Notes: generated by a model not told the origin, from the sequence alone. A DNA stretch of 64,000 nt from Bettongia penicillata ogilbyi (GCA_023548195.1 JAJHZJ010000419.1:4046273-4110272), one strand, 5' to 3'; shown: positions 29,823 through 42,372, counted from the stretch's first letter. A program made the numbers and translations.

Positions 29823-29828
29823 ACCTTC
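29823..29828. repeat. Provirus target site duplication, right copy
   Basis: ACCTTC, exact match to 22092-22097. Confidence 0.97.
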
Positions 29829-30110
29829 TACCTCATGAATTGTTTTCCAGTTATACTTCCTCCATCTTCCACTTAAGAAGTTAACTTTTAAACATCATTT
29901 GTTTCTATCATATTACATTTTTTTAGTCTTGACTCATTTTTACCACCCTGTCAATATTCTTTTATGTGTCAATTCCAGTCACCATTCAGGTCTTCTGAAT
30001 ACTTGATGAGCATAATATGCACAATTCATCCAAGCCAATGATAGGAATTTTGATCAAAATGGAATCAAGTTCAGAACCCTGTGGCATTTGTCTGGAAATC
30101 TAAATTGGGA
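29829..30110. repeat. CR1-like ancient repeat, right part of the provirus target
   Basis: Continues 21770-22091 across the insertion; CAAGCCAATGATAGGAATTT and CAGAACCCTGTGGCATTTG follow the expected order of the old repeat. Confidence 0.55.
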
Positions 30111-30179
30111 TATTACTTTGTTTGCTACCATTTTTTTGCTATTAAGTTGCAGGAAGACCTGAGTTCAAATCTGATCTTA

Positions 30180-30360
30180 GACATATATATGTGAATCTAT
30201 GCATATAGGCAAATACATATACATGTGCATTTCTGTGTGTATATATTATATATAATATGCATACATATTATGCATAGTTATTCCAGTGAGGCTTAAAGTA
30301 ATATACATATGTCTATATCACATGCATACATACATACATACACACATAGTACTTTAAGCC
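30180..30360. repeat. AT/ATAC-rich simple repeats
   Basis: TATATATATTATATATAATA and CATACATACATACATACACA tracts with short inverted symmetry (CATACATATTATGCATAG). Confidence 0.8.
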
Positions 30361-32034
30361 TATCTGTCAAACTTAAAAATTCTGTAGCAACAAAAAAAAT
30401 GACAGCTCTACATACATCCTGCACCAAATTTTTCTTTAAGTTCCCCTGAGGTTTCACTTTTTATAGAATTCAAAGTACAGGAAAATTATAATTTGAATCT
30501 TTAATATATTAATGACAATGAAAAAACCTATATACTATATTTAAGACAAGTAAATTTTTATCATGAAATTTCCTTCATAATAAGCTTTCCTAGGCTAAAT
30601 AACCCCATGATTCATAGGTGGAATTAGTAAGATAACACTGGCAAGCAAAAAGAATATGGAAAAATTATAACACATTAACCTTGCTTCCTAGCCTTTAGCA
30701 AAACAGATTTTTAAAATTCAGGGAAAAAAATGAGCAGGATGATACAGAGACTGTGAAAGGGAATATTGATTGAGAGGGATTGAAGTGCTTTCAGAAATGT
30801 AATTCTGACAATATATGACAAGAACTTGTTATATCATTGATGTGGAAGTTCTGACAATGTAATTGTGAATAACTCCAAGGTTGAAAAATAATGAGAGATG
30901 TCTAAAGCAAACAACGTGGCTACACAGTTAGAAACCTGTGTTAAGTTTAGATTTTATAAGGAGGTGTAGAAAAGATGTAAAGGCTATTATGGTATTGTAT
31001 TGAAACTGTTTTAGTTATATTTTCCACATGAAATGCTAACAGGAAAAGAAACAGATGTTGTCAGCCAAGAAGGTAAACAATAAAAAGAAAAAAAATACCA
31101 TTTAGGGAAGATGGTATAATGTTATAAGACAACAAAAAGAAAGGAGAGCTGTACCAAATTTCTCATTTCCTCTTTTGTTTCCATATTTTTTCACCAAGGG
31201 GAATAATCTTCAGATGGCAGAAAGGGCACAACACATATCATTAAGAAATAATTAAAGTGTGAAGTAGGAGAGAATTTAATGCAAGAACTTAGTTCCTTCA
31301 GGCAAATTCACATGTCCAAAGATTGTATGCTCATAACAAAGTTTTATTAATTTTAACCTGGAGTGATGCCTTTATTGGCATGTTACAAAACTCTGATTGT
31401 GTTACTATCCTGTTCAGAATTTTCATTAATAACTTTAATTAAAATATAAAAGGGATACTTAACAAATCTGTAGATAATTTTTAAAAAATCCCCTGCAAGG
31501 AACCGCTAACATGTAGAATGACAGAACCAAGATTTAAATCGGTTTCAATATGCTGAAATGGGAGGAAATCCACCAGATGGAAATTAACGGTTATTAGATG
31601 CAGAGAAATTTCTTCACTTCAGTTAACAAAGTTGCTGTGATTTAATTACTTTTGTATAGGTACATTAAAGAGGACACGGTTTATTTTTTAAAAAGGAAGT
31701 TATAATTGACAAAAAGAAACCAACAATGTTGATGTTGTATTAAAATTATAATGCATATCTAGACTATCTAGGTTAAAGGATACATTTGTTTAAGGCAAGA
31801 ATTCTTAACATTTTTATATCATGGAATTCTTTTTAGAATGTTTTTAAATGCATAAAATAAAATACATAGGATTATGAAGTATACCAAAATAAAGATGTAT
31901 TTTTCTATCCCATCCAAATTTTAGATCCCAAGATTCTACTGAGAGTATTCTAGACATAGCAGCTAACTGGAATGATGACAGTTCTTGAAACCATGCCATA
32001 TAAAAAAAGACCAAATGTACAACTGTGACATCAG
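30361..32034. other. Unassigned AT-rich stretch
   Basis: No gene or repeat recognised with confidence. Several weak fragments (for example 30740-30960) faintly resemble the old repeat of 32660-33300. Confidence 0.35.
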
Positions 32035-32215
32035 GGAGTCAGCATAGGGTAGCAGAAAGGGAATTGGAGTTGGAATGCTATACTTGGAATCATGAGACTT
32101 GAATTAAAATTCTGACTTTGCCACTTTTTTCACTTGTGATCTTGGACCTCAAGTTTCCCTATCTATAAATGAAGGATTAGACAAGATAACCTCCCAAGTA
32201 CCTTCTACTTCTATC
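32035..32215 (+). repeat. Marsupial tRNA-derived SINE, diverged
   Basis: GTAGCAGAAAGGGAATTGGA head, TGAGACTTGAATTAAAATTC box region and CTCAAGTTTCCCTATCTATA core with a AAGTACCTTCTACTTC end. Confidence 0.65.
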
Positions 32216-32307
32216 CTCCCAAGATATTTATTTTCAAGAAATCAATTTATAGGATATTCCTGGAATCAGTATCAATATAAACTTATATCCCTTACTATTC
32301 ATTCATT

Positions 32308-32332
32308 CATACACACACACACACACACACAT
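32308..32332. repeat. (CA)n microsatellite
   Basis: Eleven CA units after CATTCATTCATA. A short TATGTATG tract follows. Confidence 0.92.
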
Positions 32333-32659
32333 ATGTATGTAAATGGCACAGTTAAATAGTGATTGCTCATTGTTGCTATGTTTATACTTCGTTGTTGAAG
32401 AAGACCAAGTGATTGCTCATAATGATTATCAAAAGGTTTATTTATACTTATTTCACTATTTACTAAGTCAAGGAGGTGCTTAATACATTTTAGAACAACT
32501 TTTTCAAAATTTCCCCTAAAATCCTTTCCCATTGCCTAAAAATGGAATGGAGATGATCCTGGGTAATCAAAAGCTATGCTTGTAGAGTGGAAGTTCTGAG
32601 AGACTTTACCAACTAAAAAAGCTATCAAGTACAATGTATTGCACTGGAGGTCAGGTTAT

Positions 32660-33300
32660 TTTTTAGTTATCATCAACAAGCATTTATTAAATGCTGACTG
32701 TGTGCCAGGCACTATGCCAAGATACAAGAGATAGAAAGAAGAGTAAAAACACTGTCCCTACCCTCAAGGTACTTACATTGACAACGTATAAATGACCATA
32801 CATATGCAAGTTATATGCAGTATAAATAGAAGGTAATCTCAGAGAGAAGGCACAAGTCAGGTTTGGGGTAGGGGAAATGCCTACAAAGTTCACTTACAGA
32901 AGTAGCATTTTAGCAGAGTCTTGAAGAAATCAAGGTCTCCAGGGGGCAGAGTAGGATGAATAGTGTTCCAGACACAGAAGACAGTGAAAAGGCAGAGTGT
33001 TGGGAGATGAAGTGTCATGTGTTAAGAACAGGAAGAATGCCAGTGTTGGTAGATAGTAGAATACATGGATGAATATAAATTTTAAGAATATTGGAAGAGT
33101 AGGAAGCAGCCAGTTTTAAAAGAGCTTTAAAAGCCCGACAGGATTTTTATTTTTGATCCTGGAAGTACTATTAGAGCTTATTGAGTAGGGGGGAGTGGGA
33201 GGAGTGACATGGTCAGACTTGCACTTTGGGAAGATCAGTTTGATAGCTGAGTGGAAGATGGAGTGGAGTGAGGAGAGACTTGAAAAAACAAGTTAATGTA
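32660..33300 (+). repeat. Ancient unnamed interspersed repeat, copy 2
   Basis: Starts with a SINE-like AAGCATTTATTAAATGCTGA / GTGCCAGGCACTATGCCAAG lead and continues through TCTTGAAGAAATCAAGG, GGAGTGACATGGTCAGACTT and GGAAGATCAGTTTGATAGCT. Homologous in order to 5190-6500 and 60400-61390. Confidence 0.6.
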
Positions 33301-33329
33301 GATGAATATAGTCCAGTTAATTATTATTA

Positions 33330-33640
33330 TTGTTTTCAAAGAGGATCAATACCATGGGTGATGTCTTGATATGTATGTGAATTGGATTTAAGTGAGGCGG
33401 AGTTGTATGACATCATTAGCCTCACTCTTTCTGAAGTTCAAAGACTCACTCTTTCTGAGTCTTTGAACTTCAGTCGTAGGACAAAAATCAAGATCACTGG
33501 CAGTGGCTTGGGACACAGTGAATGACCTTGCCAGCTTTGATGGCTGACCAAGCTCTAATCACTCCACAGCACCTGTTTCCAGCACCTTCCTGGCTGTTGC
33601 AACAAATTGTTCTTATCTACCGGTTCTGCTGGAATGGTTA
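33330..33640 (-). repeat. Marsupial SINE carrying a perfect hairpin
   Basis: TGGGTGATGTCTTGATATGT, GAATTGGATTTAAGTGAGGC and GACATCATTAGCCTCACTC match the 3' part of a marsupial SINE also seen at 39205-39370 and 57260-57400. Its middle is replaced by an 18-bp inverted repeat (33431-33448 with 33456-33473). Confidence 0.6.
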
Positions 33641-34299
33641 CAGTTAGCTAGTATAACTTATTACCAAAGGTCTGGCTACTGTGTAATGACTTCTGTAACA
33701 ATTTATGAGATCATTTATCTGAGTACAGAGTTTGCCATCTGTATTAGAGGACAGTAACCATTTTGAAGAAATCACAGACCTTTGAAGTATTTAATCAAAA
33801 AACAATAAGCTGTTTAAAATGTTTGGGTACTTAAAATGTTAAACTTTATATAGCGACCTCTCTTACTGGAACACCTAATTTTCTGAATATATCAGATAAT
33901 TGACTTGTTACTGCATTTTCCTTCTGTCCTGGATAACCACTGTATGATTTTCTTTCATTTCCTTAGGCAGAGATAAACAAAGAAGACATATTCATGCACA
34001 ATCATATAACTCCACAAATGTGTATTTTCAAAGTATAGTCAGACTTGTTATTCTTGTCATTTGGAAAAGATGAGAAAAAATAATCATCTGGTCTAGTGCA
34101 CATAAAATTGAATGGATGCACTTAACTGATGAAGCATTTCCAAAAGAAATGAACAGAATATTCAATGGTCAGGGCATTTTGAATGACAGAGCTGCAGTGC
34201 TGGCTTCTTTGGCAAGTCTAAGAAAAATAGGAGGAAAACCCATGAAACTTGGGTCATACTTTTTGGGCTGAATGGGTTTGAAAATTGATCATTTCAAAA

Positions 34300-34870
34300 A
34301 AATCACAGAACTTTAAAGTTGAAAGGGCACCTTAAAGATTATCTTGTCCATTTTTTCCCAGATGCATGAAAACCTTATACTACATCTTAGATAAATCATC
34401 ACTTCTACATTTAAATAAGGTACCCTGGAGGCAAAGACAGGTAATTTGCTATATCTCAAGAGAAGCCTTCCAATATTTGGACAGCTATTATTTTTTCCCC
34501 AAAATGTTTCTTTATGTTATGCTGAAATATGAGTATGTGTCACCTATCCCTTATTTCTTGCTTTATCACCTGGGGCCAAGTAGAATATATTTAATCTTTT
34601 TCCTATGAGATTACCTTTTAAATATTTCAAGACAGTTACTATTTCTTCTTTTTTATTTTTTACCATTTCCTTCTCCAGTCTAAGCATCCTCATTTTCTTC
34701 ACCTAATATTATGTGAAATAATATTTAAGTCCTCATTACTATATCCCTTTCATATGTCCCACTCTAAATGGGATCCAATTTATCATTATGCCTCCTAAAA
34801 TATGGCACCCATAACCACAAAATGCCCTGATTGTGATCTCACCAGGGCAGAACACAAATGAAATTATATA
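34300..34870. repeat. CR1-like ancient repeat
   Basis: TTTAAAGTTGAAAGGGCACC, CCTTTTAAATATTTCAAGAC and GATTGTGATCTCACCAGGGC follow the order of the repeat at 18670 and around the provirus. Confidence 0.5.
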
Positions 34871-35179
34871 TTGCTTTTTCTTTGTATGCCATAGTTTCTT
34901 AATGAAGGCAAAGACAGTTCCAATAACAGCAGAGCAGTTATATCTACATATTCAACATGATGTAGCTATTTATATGATATCTGGAAAATCAGAACTGACT
35001 CTTGTAATTTTGTCTCAAAATGTTTCTGTTTGTGGATTACATTGTATTGGTGCTTTCTCAAGAAGAAGCACGTTCATTCTAGAGCTTGGTTTCACAATTC
35101 ACATGGAAAAAAATGGATGAACAATAGAAACTACCTAGGCTTGTAGACTGAAAGGAAGCCCATTAAGTCAGTTAATTAG

Positions 35180-35275
35180 TATAGTGTGTGTGTATATGTG
35201 TGTGTCTGTGTGTATATATATGTTATATATATATATATACACATACACAACATTGTGTTTGTGTATATATACACA
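35180..35275. repeat. Mixed (TG)n/(TA)n/(CA)n microsatellite
   Basis: GTGTGTGTGTATATGTGTGT, then TATATATATATACACATACA, giving an imperfect palindrome. Short frames here on both strands are repeat artefacts. Confidence 0.9.
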
Positions 35276-35812
35276 ACAGAGGAACAATGAGCTGCACATT
35301 GAATAAGAGAACAAAGGTAGGTTGGATTGTATTTGGAACACTATGTAGACATTGTGCAATATACCAAGATACTCCCTTCTGTCAAAGTACTTAACAATAA
35401 ACATTTTCTCAATGGTTTTGTGTGGAATATTCCAACATCAGAAGATAAAAATTGTGAGCAACCCAAAGGAAAATGAATAATTACATAATAGGTCTAAATA
35501 ACTTATGACACATTATCACTAATGATGTGTTCATAAAAAGGAGGCTTAAAAGATCATCAAGGAAAGGATGTGGATCAGTTACGTAAAAAAGAATGAAAAG
35601 ACCAAATGCTATGCTGATATCCATGAAGTACTAGAAGAACCACAGAGAAATATCTTATATATATTTTTTTGTCTGTGAAAGTTAGATTGAAAGAAATTGA
35701 CAAGAATAGCCCAAGGCAAAAAATTTGTATAGATTGCAATCTGCACCAGTCAATGTTATAAATGAGTCAAAAATCTCAAAATAGGTATATATTTGCTCTG
35801 ACCAAGAAGCAT

Positions 35813-35834
35813 ATTGTGTGTGTGTGTGTGTGTT
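35813..35834. repeat. (TG)n microsatellite
   Basis: About ten TG units with a TTTG end. Confidence 0.9.
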
Positions 35835-36184
35835 TGTACATGCAGACATAAGCACATATTTATTTATTTTAAGGGACTTAATCAAGAACATCTTAAGCCC
35901 ATTTCTTTTACACAGAATGTTTATTTGTAATTTTTGTCTTTTAATATTATAATTTTTATACTTAGTAGTTACATATTAAGTAAAAGATAATATTATATGA
36001 GTTAATCATTCAAAAATATTAAACGAATATACTGTGATAAACAATATAGAAACATATGTAAAATGTACCCTCTGCCCTCAAGAGGCCCACAATATATCTA
36101 GAAAGGGAAGAAAAATATAAACAATAAATGAACAATATGAAATAGAATACCAACATATACTTACATGCTAAACAATGTCATATA

Positions 36185-36345
36185 TAATAGTGTTCTCCTC
36201 ACTGGCCACGCTCCTTTATATGTATTGTCTTTTCCTATTATAATAAAATCATCTTAAAGGCAGGAAACCTTCTTTACTTGCTTAGTACCATGCCTGGTAT
36301 ATAGTAATTAATAAATGTTTTCTATTCATTCCTACCTACATTCAT
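36185..36345 (+). repeat. L2/CR1-type LINE 3' end
   Basis: AAAGGCAGGAAACCTTCTTT, GCTTAGTACCATGCCTGGTA and TAATTAATAAATGTTTTCTA are the usual 3' end of this LINE group. Confidence 0.6.
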
Positions 36346-36564
36346 TTATTCATAGAAGAAGAAATTTAGTGATGGTTGGAATTATCAATGAAAACTTTAT
36401 AAATAGTATGAGTTTTGAGCTAGCCCTTGAGGGAAGGAGGAGGAGCAGTTCAGAGATAATATGAAAGAAGATAAAGAAGCATCAATGATCATGGCAGATT
36501 TGAGGGGCAATAAGATGTCTTATTAGACTGGAAAGTTAATGTTGAATACTGGGCAAAAAAACCC

Positions 36565-37165
36565 CCCAGAATTACAGAATATTGGAAGTGCCTTAGAAAT
36601 TGGCTTCATCCAATTTTCTCATTTAACACAAAATAACTTTAGTCTACCTAGAAAGTTAGTGTTAGGGATTGCCATAGAATGTTTTTGAGAAGAGTAACAA
36701 AATGAAAATAGTTCTAATAGTGGAAGTTTATGTAGTAATTTAAGATTTGCAAAGTATTTTATATACAGTATTGTCATTAGAGAGGAAAGAGAATTAAGTT
36801 AGATTTGGGAGTATAGAGTAATCTAGATGCATGGGAAAAGACCAAAATTCATTTGATTTTCAGAGAATAAATTGATAGGATTTGGTTGACTGAAGGAAGA
36901 GATGTGACTCCAAAAGACTGCAAGATGTCTATCACGTATAACTCAAGAGACTGTTGAAAATTATAGGAAAAATGAAAGTCCAAAAATCATAGAATGTGAA
37001 CAATGGAAGGGACTTCAGATTTTACCTACTCTACTCCCTGTCATTCAAAATTGGTTCCCCCAACAAGTAAAATATTTCCCAAGATCACATAAATAATGTG
37101 TGAGTACCAGAATCCAGCCTTTGCTCTTTTGATTTCAACTCTAGTGCTCTTTTCGTTATATTTTG
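36565..37165. repeat. MIR/THER-like fragments
   Basis: Two pieces: 36565-36660 (ATATTGGAAGTGCCTTAGAA) and 36985-37165 (ATGGAAGGGACTTCAGATTT ... TGAGTACCAGAATCCAGCC). Sequence between them is unassigned. Confidence 0.45.
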
Positions 37166-37279
37166 CTTCTTTGGAAGGGGCAGCTTAGTTTTAGAGAATG
37201 ATGCATTTCAATTAGAATATGTGGCTTTGAAAATGGTAGCTGGCTATTTGAGCAGAGATATTCAATAGTAGTTGTAGTA

Positions 37280-37375
37280 AAAATAGCTAACATTTAGTAT
37301 TTCAAAGTTTGCAAAATACTATATATATATGTGTGTATATATATATATATATTTATCTCTCCTCTCTCTCTCTAT

Positions 37376-37439
<64 letters not shown>

Positions 37440-37520
37440 TCATTTGATCCTTGCAACAACCCTCTATGGTAGGTATTATTATTGTTTTAATTTTATAGAT
37501 AAGGCAGCTGAGACTGAAGG
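37280..37520 (-). repeat. MIR-like SINE split by a microsatellite
   Basis: CTAACATTTAGTATTTCAAA before and CTCATTTGATCCTTGCAACA after a 120-bp array are the two halves of an antisense MIR. The array (about 37320-37437) has TA, GT, CT and ACAT units. Confidence 0.7.
37320..37437. repeat. Compound TA/TG/CT/ACAT microsatellite
   Basis: TATATATATGTGTGTATATA, TCTCTCTC, CATACATACATACATACATA and a closing TA array. Confidence 0.95.
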
Positions 37521-37529
37521 TATCTAAGC

Positions 37530-37740
37530 CTAGTAGAGGCAGCTAGGTAGCACAGTGGGCAAGTGGGTTAAATTCTATTTACCTCAGTTTCTTCAACTGC
37601 AAAATAATATAGTAATAACATCTACCTCTCAAGGTTGCTGTAAGGATGAAATGAAATATTTTTTCAAGTGCTTAGCACAGTGCTTGTAATGCTTAAAAAT
37701 ATCTGTTTCTTTTCTTCCACCTGAGAGTTGTCCATGGTCA
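37530..37740 (+). repeat. Marsupial tRNA-derived SINE
   Basis: GAGGCAGCTAGGTAGCACAG is the standard head of this SINE family; CCTCAGTTTCTTCAACTGCA and GGTTGCTGTAAGGATGAAAT follow, ending AAGTGCTTAGCACAGTGCTT. Confidence 0.75.
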
Positions 37741-38214
37741 TAAATTAATAAATATTTTGGGCAGGATTTTAACCCAAGTCTTCATGACTCTAGTTTTTGC
37801 AGATTTTATTCACCATGTCTGCTAACTTATATGTTATGCAAATTATAGAATTTGGAGATGCAGACATAAAACAAAATGAAAAATGCTAGGATTTTTTAGT
37901 GAAAAATTCCTTCCTAGACCCATCCTAGACCTAGAAAAATTCCATCTTATTTTTCTGATAGATCAGAAAAATCAATATGCTGGATGGACTATGTGAAAAC
38001 GGTAGTATACAGCAGTGAAGATCATTCAGTATATCTCCAAGAGTCACTCTGAAGTGACAGGATGAAGAGAGGGATAACTCATTGAAAGGACATTTGTTAT
38101 TCTTGGACAGAGAGTTGTTCTTTTTATCCAATGATATTTCAAAGGAAAACATGAGAAGAAATAAAATTATGCTTTACTACTTTCATTCCATGAGATCAAT
38201 TAATTGAGCAATCC

Positions 38215-38520
38215 ATCAGCAAATATTGATTGAGTGCTGACATGTACCTGCAACTTAGCCAGGCAACTGAGATACAGATAAATTAATTAAACACCTTCTA
38301 CTCTCAAGGTGATTACATTCTATTGAGGGAGACACAATACATATATATGTATACAAAAATGTATACCACAAACTACGTTCTAATATATGCAAAATATATA
38401 CATAGTCATTTTGTGGAGAGGAAGACATTATCTAGGGAATAAGGAAGCTAGGGAAGCAGGAAGGGTAGATTTAGAACATGGATCTTGAACTAAGGTTTGA
38501 AGGGGAAAAGGATTTTCATA
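38215..38520. repeat. Ancient repeat fragment related to 32660-33300
   Basis: GCAAATATTGATTGAGTGCT, ACCTTCTACTCTCAAGGTGA and GATCTTGAACTAAGGTTTGA correspond to the first third of that repeat. Confidence 0.45.
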
Positions 38521-39204
38521 AAAAAAGGAGAAGTACCTCCTCATCTGTGAGATGCAAATGGGAATTTTTTTAAAGTGATGCCCAAGTATATTACATAGTT
38601 ACCCTGCAATTTTTCAAAGAGTCATGAATTAATTGTTCCAGCTTATTCCTCCATCAATTCATCATCCTCTACCTGTATTATTTTAATAGATGGTCTTTCT
38701 GAGGTGCTGTAGGCCTAGAAGGTTAGCAATAGGAAACTTGTTTTATTAGATAGAGATTTTAAAATATTACCTAATCATCAGAGGTAAAATGAGTGGCTAT
38801 CACTGCTTTTGAAATGCTTATTGCTATTTTAATTGGTAGTTTTATTTTAAATTGGTTAATTTCTACACTGAAGTCCTCATCTAGTGCCTCACTTGAGTTC
38901 TGAAAGGCTGTGCCAATGGACCACAAACTTTGCTAACAATTAGATTTGTTTTTTTAACAAATAAGATAACTTTGTTATCATTTTTGTTCATGAACATTGC
39001 TTAACATTCTTCCATGAAATGCCTGACATTACTCTTTGTTTTTGAAGTCCTTTGCTAAGGGGTAGAAGAATATCACAATTCTGATTCTATAATGAAAATC
39101 TTGCCAGTTTATTGTGGTTAGTTCTTAAAAAGTAAATATGCCAGCCATGTCCCCAGTATTGGGATTAATTTTTAAAAATCCATTTCAAAACAGTTTTCTG
39201 TATT

Positions 39205-39370
39205 GTGGCTGTGTGATTGTTGTCCTTTGTTCTCAACGATTATCATGATATCAGGGAGGTGAGGACATGACATACAACTGAATTTTATTTGAATGAGGGA
39301 GGGCTGTGCAAAGTCACCAGCCTCCCTTTCTCCTCCAGAGCCATTTAGCTGTCCTGATCTGTATCTTAGC
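39205..39370 (-). repeat. Marsupial SINE fragment
   Basis: GTCCTTTGTTCTCAACGATT, GAGGGAGGGCTGTGCAAAGT and CACCAGCCTCCCTTTCTCCT match 57260-57360. Confidence 0.65.
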
Positions 39371-39589
39371 TGAGGAGAATGAACCAAGTTTTCCATATAA
39401 AAAATGTTGGAAAGTTTAAAGTCATTGGTTAAGGCAAAAAGAACCATTTCTAATAAAACTGCATTTGCCTTCTTGGATATAACCTTCATTTAATAAAAAG
39501 ATGAGGCAGAAAATGCTTAAAATACATCAATTCTGAGAAATGAAAATACTTTACTCATATCATTAGCCCTCTAGGGAGCTAAAAGTACC

Positions 39590-39720
39590 TTTTATTTCTT
39601 ACACCTCAACCCCTATTTTACAGAAAAACAAACTGAATCCTTGAAGTAGTGGGTGAATTATACAGGGTCCCCTAGTCAGCTAGACTGGAACTTGGTCCCT
39701 AGTTTTCCCAATACCTATGA
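39590..39720 (-). repeat. MIR-like fragment
   Basis: ACAGAAAAACAAACTGAATC and CCCTAGTCAGCTAGACTGG resemble the antisense MIR core. Confidence 0.45.
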
Positions 39721-40119
39721 AAGTTTGACATCCTTTTCCTATTTTCATGGGATCCCCTTTGATATAAGGAAGACTCTTTAAAGTAGTTCTTTATTTCTGT
39801 AGGAACTCCCTCTTGTTAACTAGAATAATTTTAATTTTGCTCACTCTGTCTTCCATAGAGTACACAAATTTGTTTTATGTCTCTATCTCCCTGGCAACTT
39901 TCCAGCTGCCATGACTCCAGAAATATCAATGCTCTCAAATCAGGAGGTATGGTATAATGAGTACTGTAATCATCCTACACTGATTTTGGTACACTGATTT
40001 CGAAGTTCAAAGCCATCTCTATGGCAGATTAAGAATAACATCAGCAGAGGTAAGTAGGGATAGAACATCTTGAACTGTATGAAGATATTAAAGCTCTGAA
40101 GTTAGAACTGAAAAGCTCT

Positions 40120-40260
40120 TAAAACTCTATTTTAACTTTCTCATTTTACAAATGAGCAAATTTGGGCCCAGAGAGGTCAAGTAGAGCAGAACTGACATAA
40201 GAATGTAAGGCATTTCAGCGGGACATCACTACACTAACCTGAGCTTTTGATATAGACAAA
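40120..40260 (-). repeat. MIR-like fragment
   Basis: CTCATTTTACAAATGAGCAA and GGGCCCAGAGAGGTCAAGTA. Confidence 0.5.
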
Positions 40261-40599
40261 CCTCCATGTCAGACTATACCCAATCGATTGTATTTACAAG
40301 ATCATATCTAGATTTACATAAAACACAGGGGAAGAACAAGGAATATAGAGAAGGAAAAGTAAGGTTAGGGCAAATTCTGTCTCATAATCAGGGTGAGCAA
40401 GTAGACATCCATACAAACAAGGAGGGGGAACAGAGCAGCTGACACTTAAACTTACTCTCCTCTACACTGGTCAAAGAAGGGAAGAACACACACACACACA
40501 TACAGATTGGGTTCAGAAATACATTTTACTTACTTCAAAAATGGGAGGGAAGGTAGAGAAGGTGGAATCAGAGAGAGGGTAGATTAAGGAAGAGATGAG

Positions 40600-40990
40600 T
40601 CCTAAGGAAAAAAAAGGCTCTAAGAATATACAAAAATATTTATAGAAGCTCTTTTTGGGATACCAAAGAATAGGAATCTGAAAGGCTATCAATAAATTGT
40701 GGAATGATTAGACAAGTTGTGGCATATGAATGTTATGGAATATTATGCTATACGAAATGATGTAGGGAATTTTTTCAGAGAAAGATCTATACGAACAGAT
40801 GCAGAGTACAGTGAGCAGAATTAGAGGAATAATGTATACAATGACAACATTATAGCAATGGCAAACAACTTGAAAGAATTAAGGACACTTACCAGCATAT
40901 TGACCAACCACGATTCCAGAAGACTAATAATGAAACTTGCTATCCACCTCTTCATAGAGAGGTGAAGGACTCAGTGCAGAATAAGACCTA
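40600..40990 (+). mobile_element. L1 3'-end fragment, sense
   Basis: ATAGAAGCTCTTTTTGGGAT, AGTTGTGGCATATGAATGTT and ATGGAATATTATGCTATACG, then GCAGAGTACAGTGAGCAGAA: the marsupial L1 ORF2 end and 3' UTR. It is the sense counterpart of 50290-50870. Confidence 0.7.
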
Positions 40991-41254
40991 TATCCATATC
41001 TGTATCTATATCATCTAGAGGACTGCCTTGTAAGCCTTAGGAGCCAGGGGTGGTGCTGACACAGTCATGGGGTCTGAGATGGGGAAATTCTGATCTGAGA
41101 AGCCTGTAGGCACTAGAATGCCTGAGGGGGTTGTAATTACCAAGCCTGAAACAGAAGTCATTAATCTTGTGGATAGCACAGGTACCACAGTAATGTTCTA
41201 AGTGACTGAAGTTTGGTTACATGGGGATCAGTTAGCTGATCTGCTTTGCTGTTT

Positions 41255-41490
41255 TTGTGTGATGTCATCTTTTACTCTTTGTGACTCCTTTTGAGGCTTT
41301 CTTGGCAAAGAGATTGAAGTGGTTTGCCATTTCTTTCTTGAACTCTTTTCACAGATGAGGAAATGGAGGCCATCAGGTTTAAATGACTTACCCAGTGTAG
41401 CAGGGCAAGTGTCAGAGGATAGATCTGAACTGAGGTCCTCCTGAGTCCAGGTCTATACTCTATCCACTGCACCACTTAGCTGTTCCATTT
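41255..41490 (-). repeat. Marsupial tRNA-derived SINE
   Basis: Read on the minus strand: ACAGCTAAGTGGTGCAGTGG head at 41485, then GGAGGACCTCAGTTCAGATC, and a tail with GGCAAACCACTTCAATCTCT. About 220 bp, close to full length. Confidence 0.75.
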
Positions 41491-42307
41491 GCTTTCTGTA
41501 GCCATGCTGATGCCTAATAGTATGGGTATGGAGGCAGGCACCATTAGCAGAGTAGGATTGTAAGACAGAGTCAGGGCAGAACCTTTCTTTGGTGGAAGCT
41601 GCTTTTTCATTTTGTTGATAAACATCATATTTTCTAAGTGTCCTGAGACTATGGTAACTGCTGGTCAAAATTTGGGGAGGAATTCTCTTCCTTATTCTCT
41701 CTCCTCCTTCTCCACTTTCCCAGAGCTCCCAATGTTTCCTAGAAGTGGAGTTGGAGTTCCTGCACTGAAGAAACCAGATTTCTCCCTCTTCCCCCCTTTC
41801 CCTATGTCTGCAGACCTGAAGAACCTGGTACTTCCATTTAATTTGACACATATTCTGTTGAGCTTGGAGTAAATACCCTGCTCAAAAAGATGTTCAAATT
41901 TATGATGGGGAAAAAAAAGATATATTCAAATAAGTGTGACTAAAAAGTGACATCATTGAAATTCTATAGGGAATTTAAGGTCACTGAGCTCAGCTTTTCT
42001 TGGGACCCAGGACAGAGTAGAGTGTAGCAAAGCTCACATGAAGGAGTTGGCATGCATACTGGGCCTGGCAAGGACTTCAAAAGACTGCAATGGGAAGTAA
42101 GTCTATTGTAGGCATGGGATAATTACACAAACAGAAGACTGGAAATGGGAGAGAGCAAGGTGAGAACAGGGTGCAGAGAATTACTGATTTTGGCTGGAAC
42201 GCAGAGTGCATTGGAGGAATATAATGCTGAACAGGTGGGTTGGAGACCTAAAATATCAGAACACGAATTTTATATTTGATTCAGGATGCAAAAGGAAATC
42301 ATTGAAA
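41491..42307. other. Unassigned non-coding stretch
   Basis: No gene. A 132-residue minus-strand frame (41453-41851) starts inside the SINE-bearing region and shows no domain. Confidence 0.4.
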
Positions 42308-42372
42308 GGGTGTGTATGTGCGTGCGTGCGTGCGTGCGTGTGTGCGTGTGCATGTGTGTGTGTGTGTGTGTA
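42308..42372. repeat. (TGCG)n/(TG)n microsatellite
   Basis: TGTGCGTGCGTGCGTGCGTG then pure TG units. CpG steps in the array are unusual in otherwise CpG-poor DNA. Confidence 0.93.

Noticed and set aside
41453..41851. 132-residue minus-strand frame
   Set aside because: It starts next to a SINE head, has no domain and no sign of exon structure.
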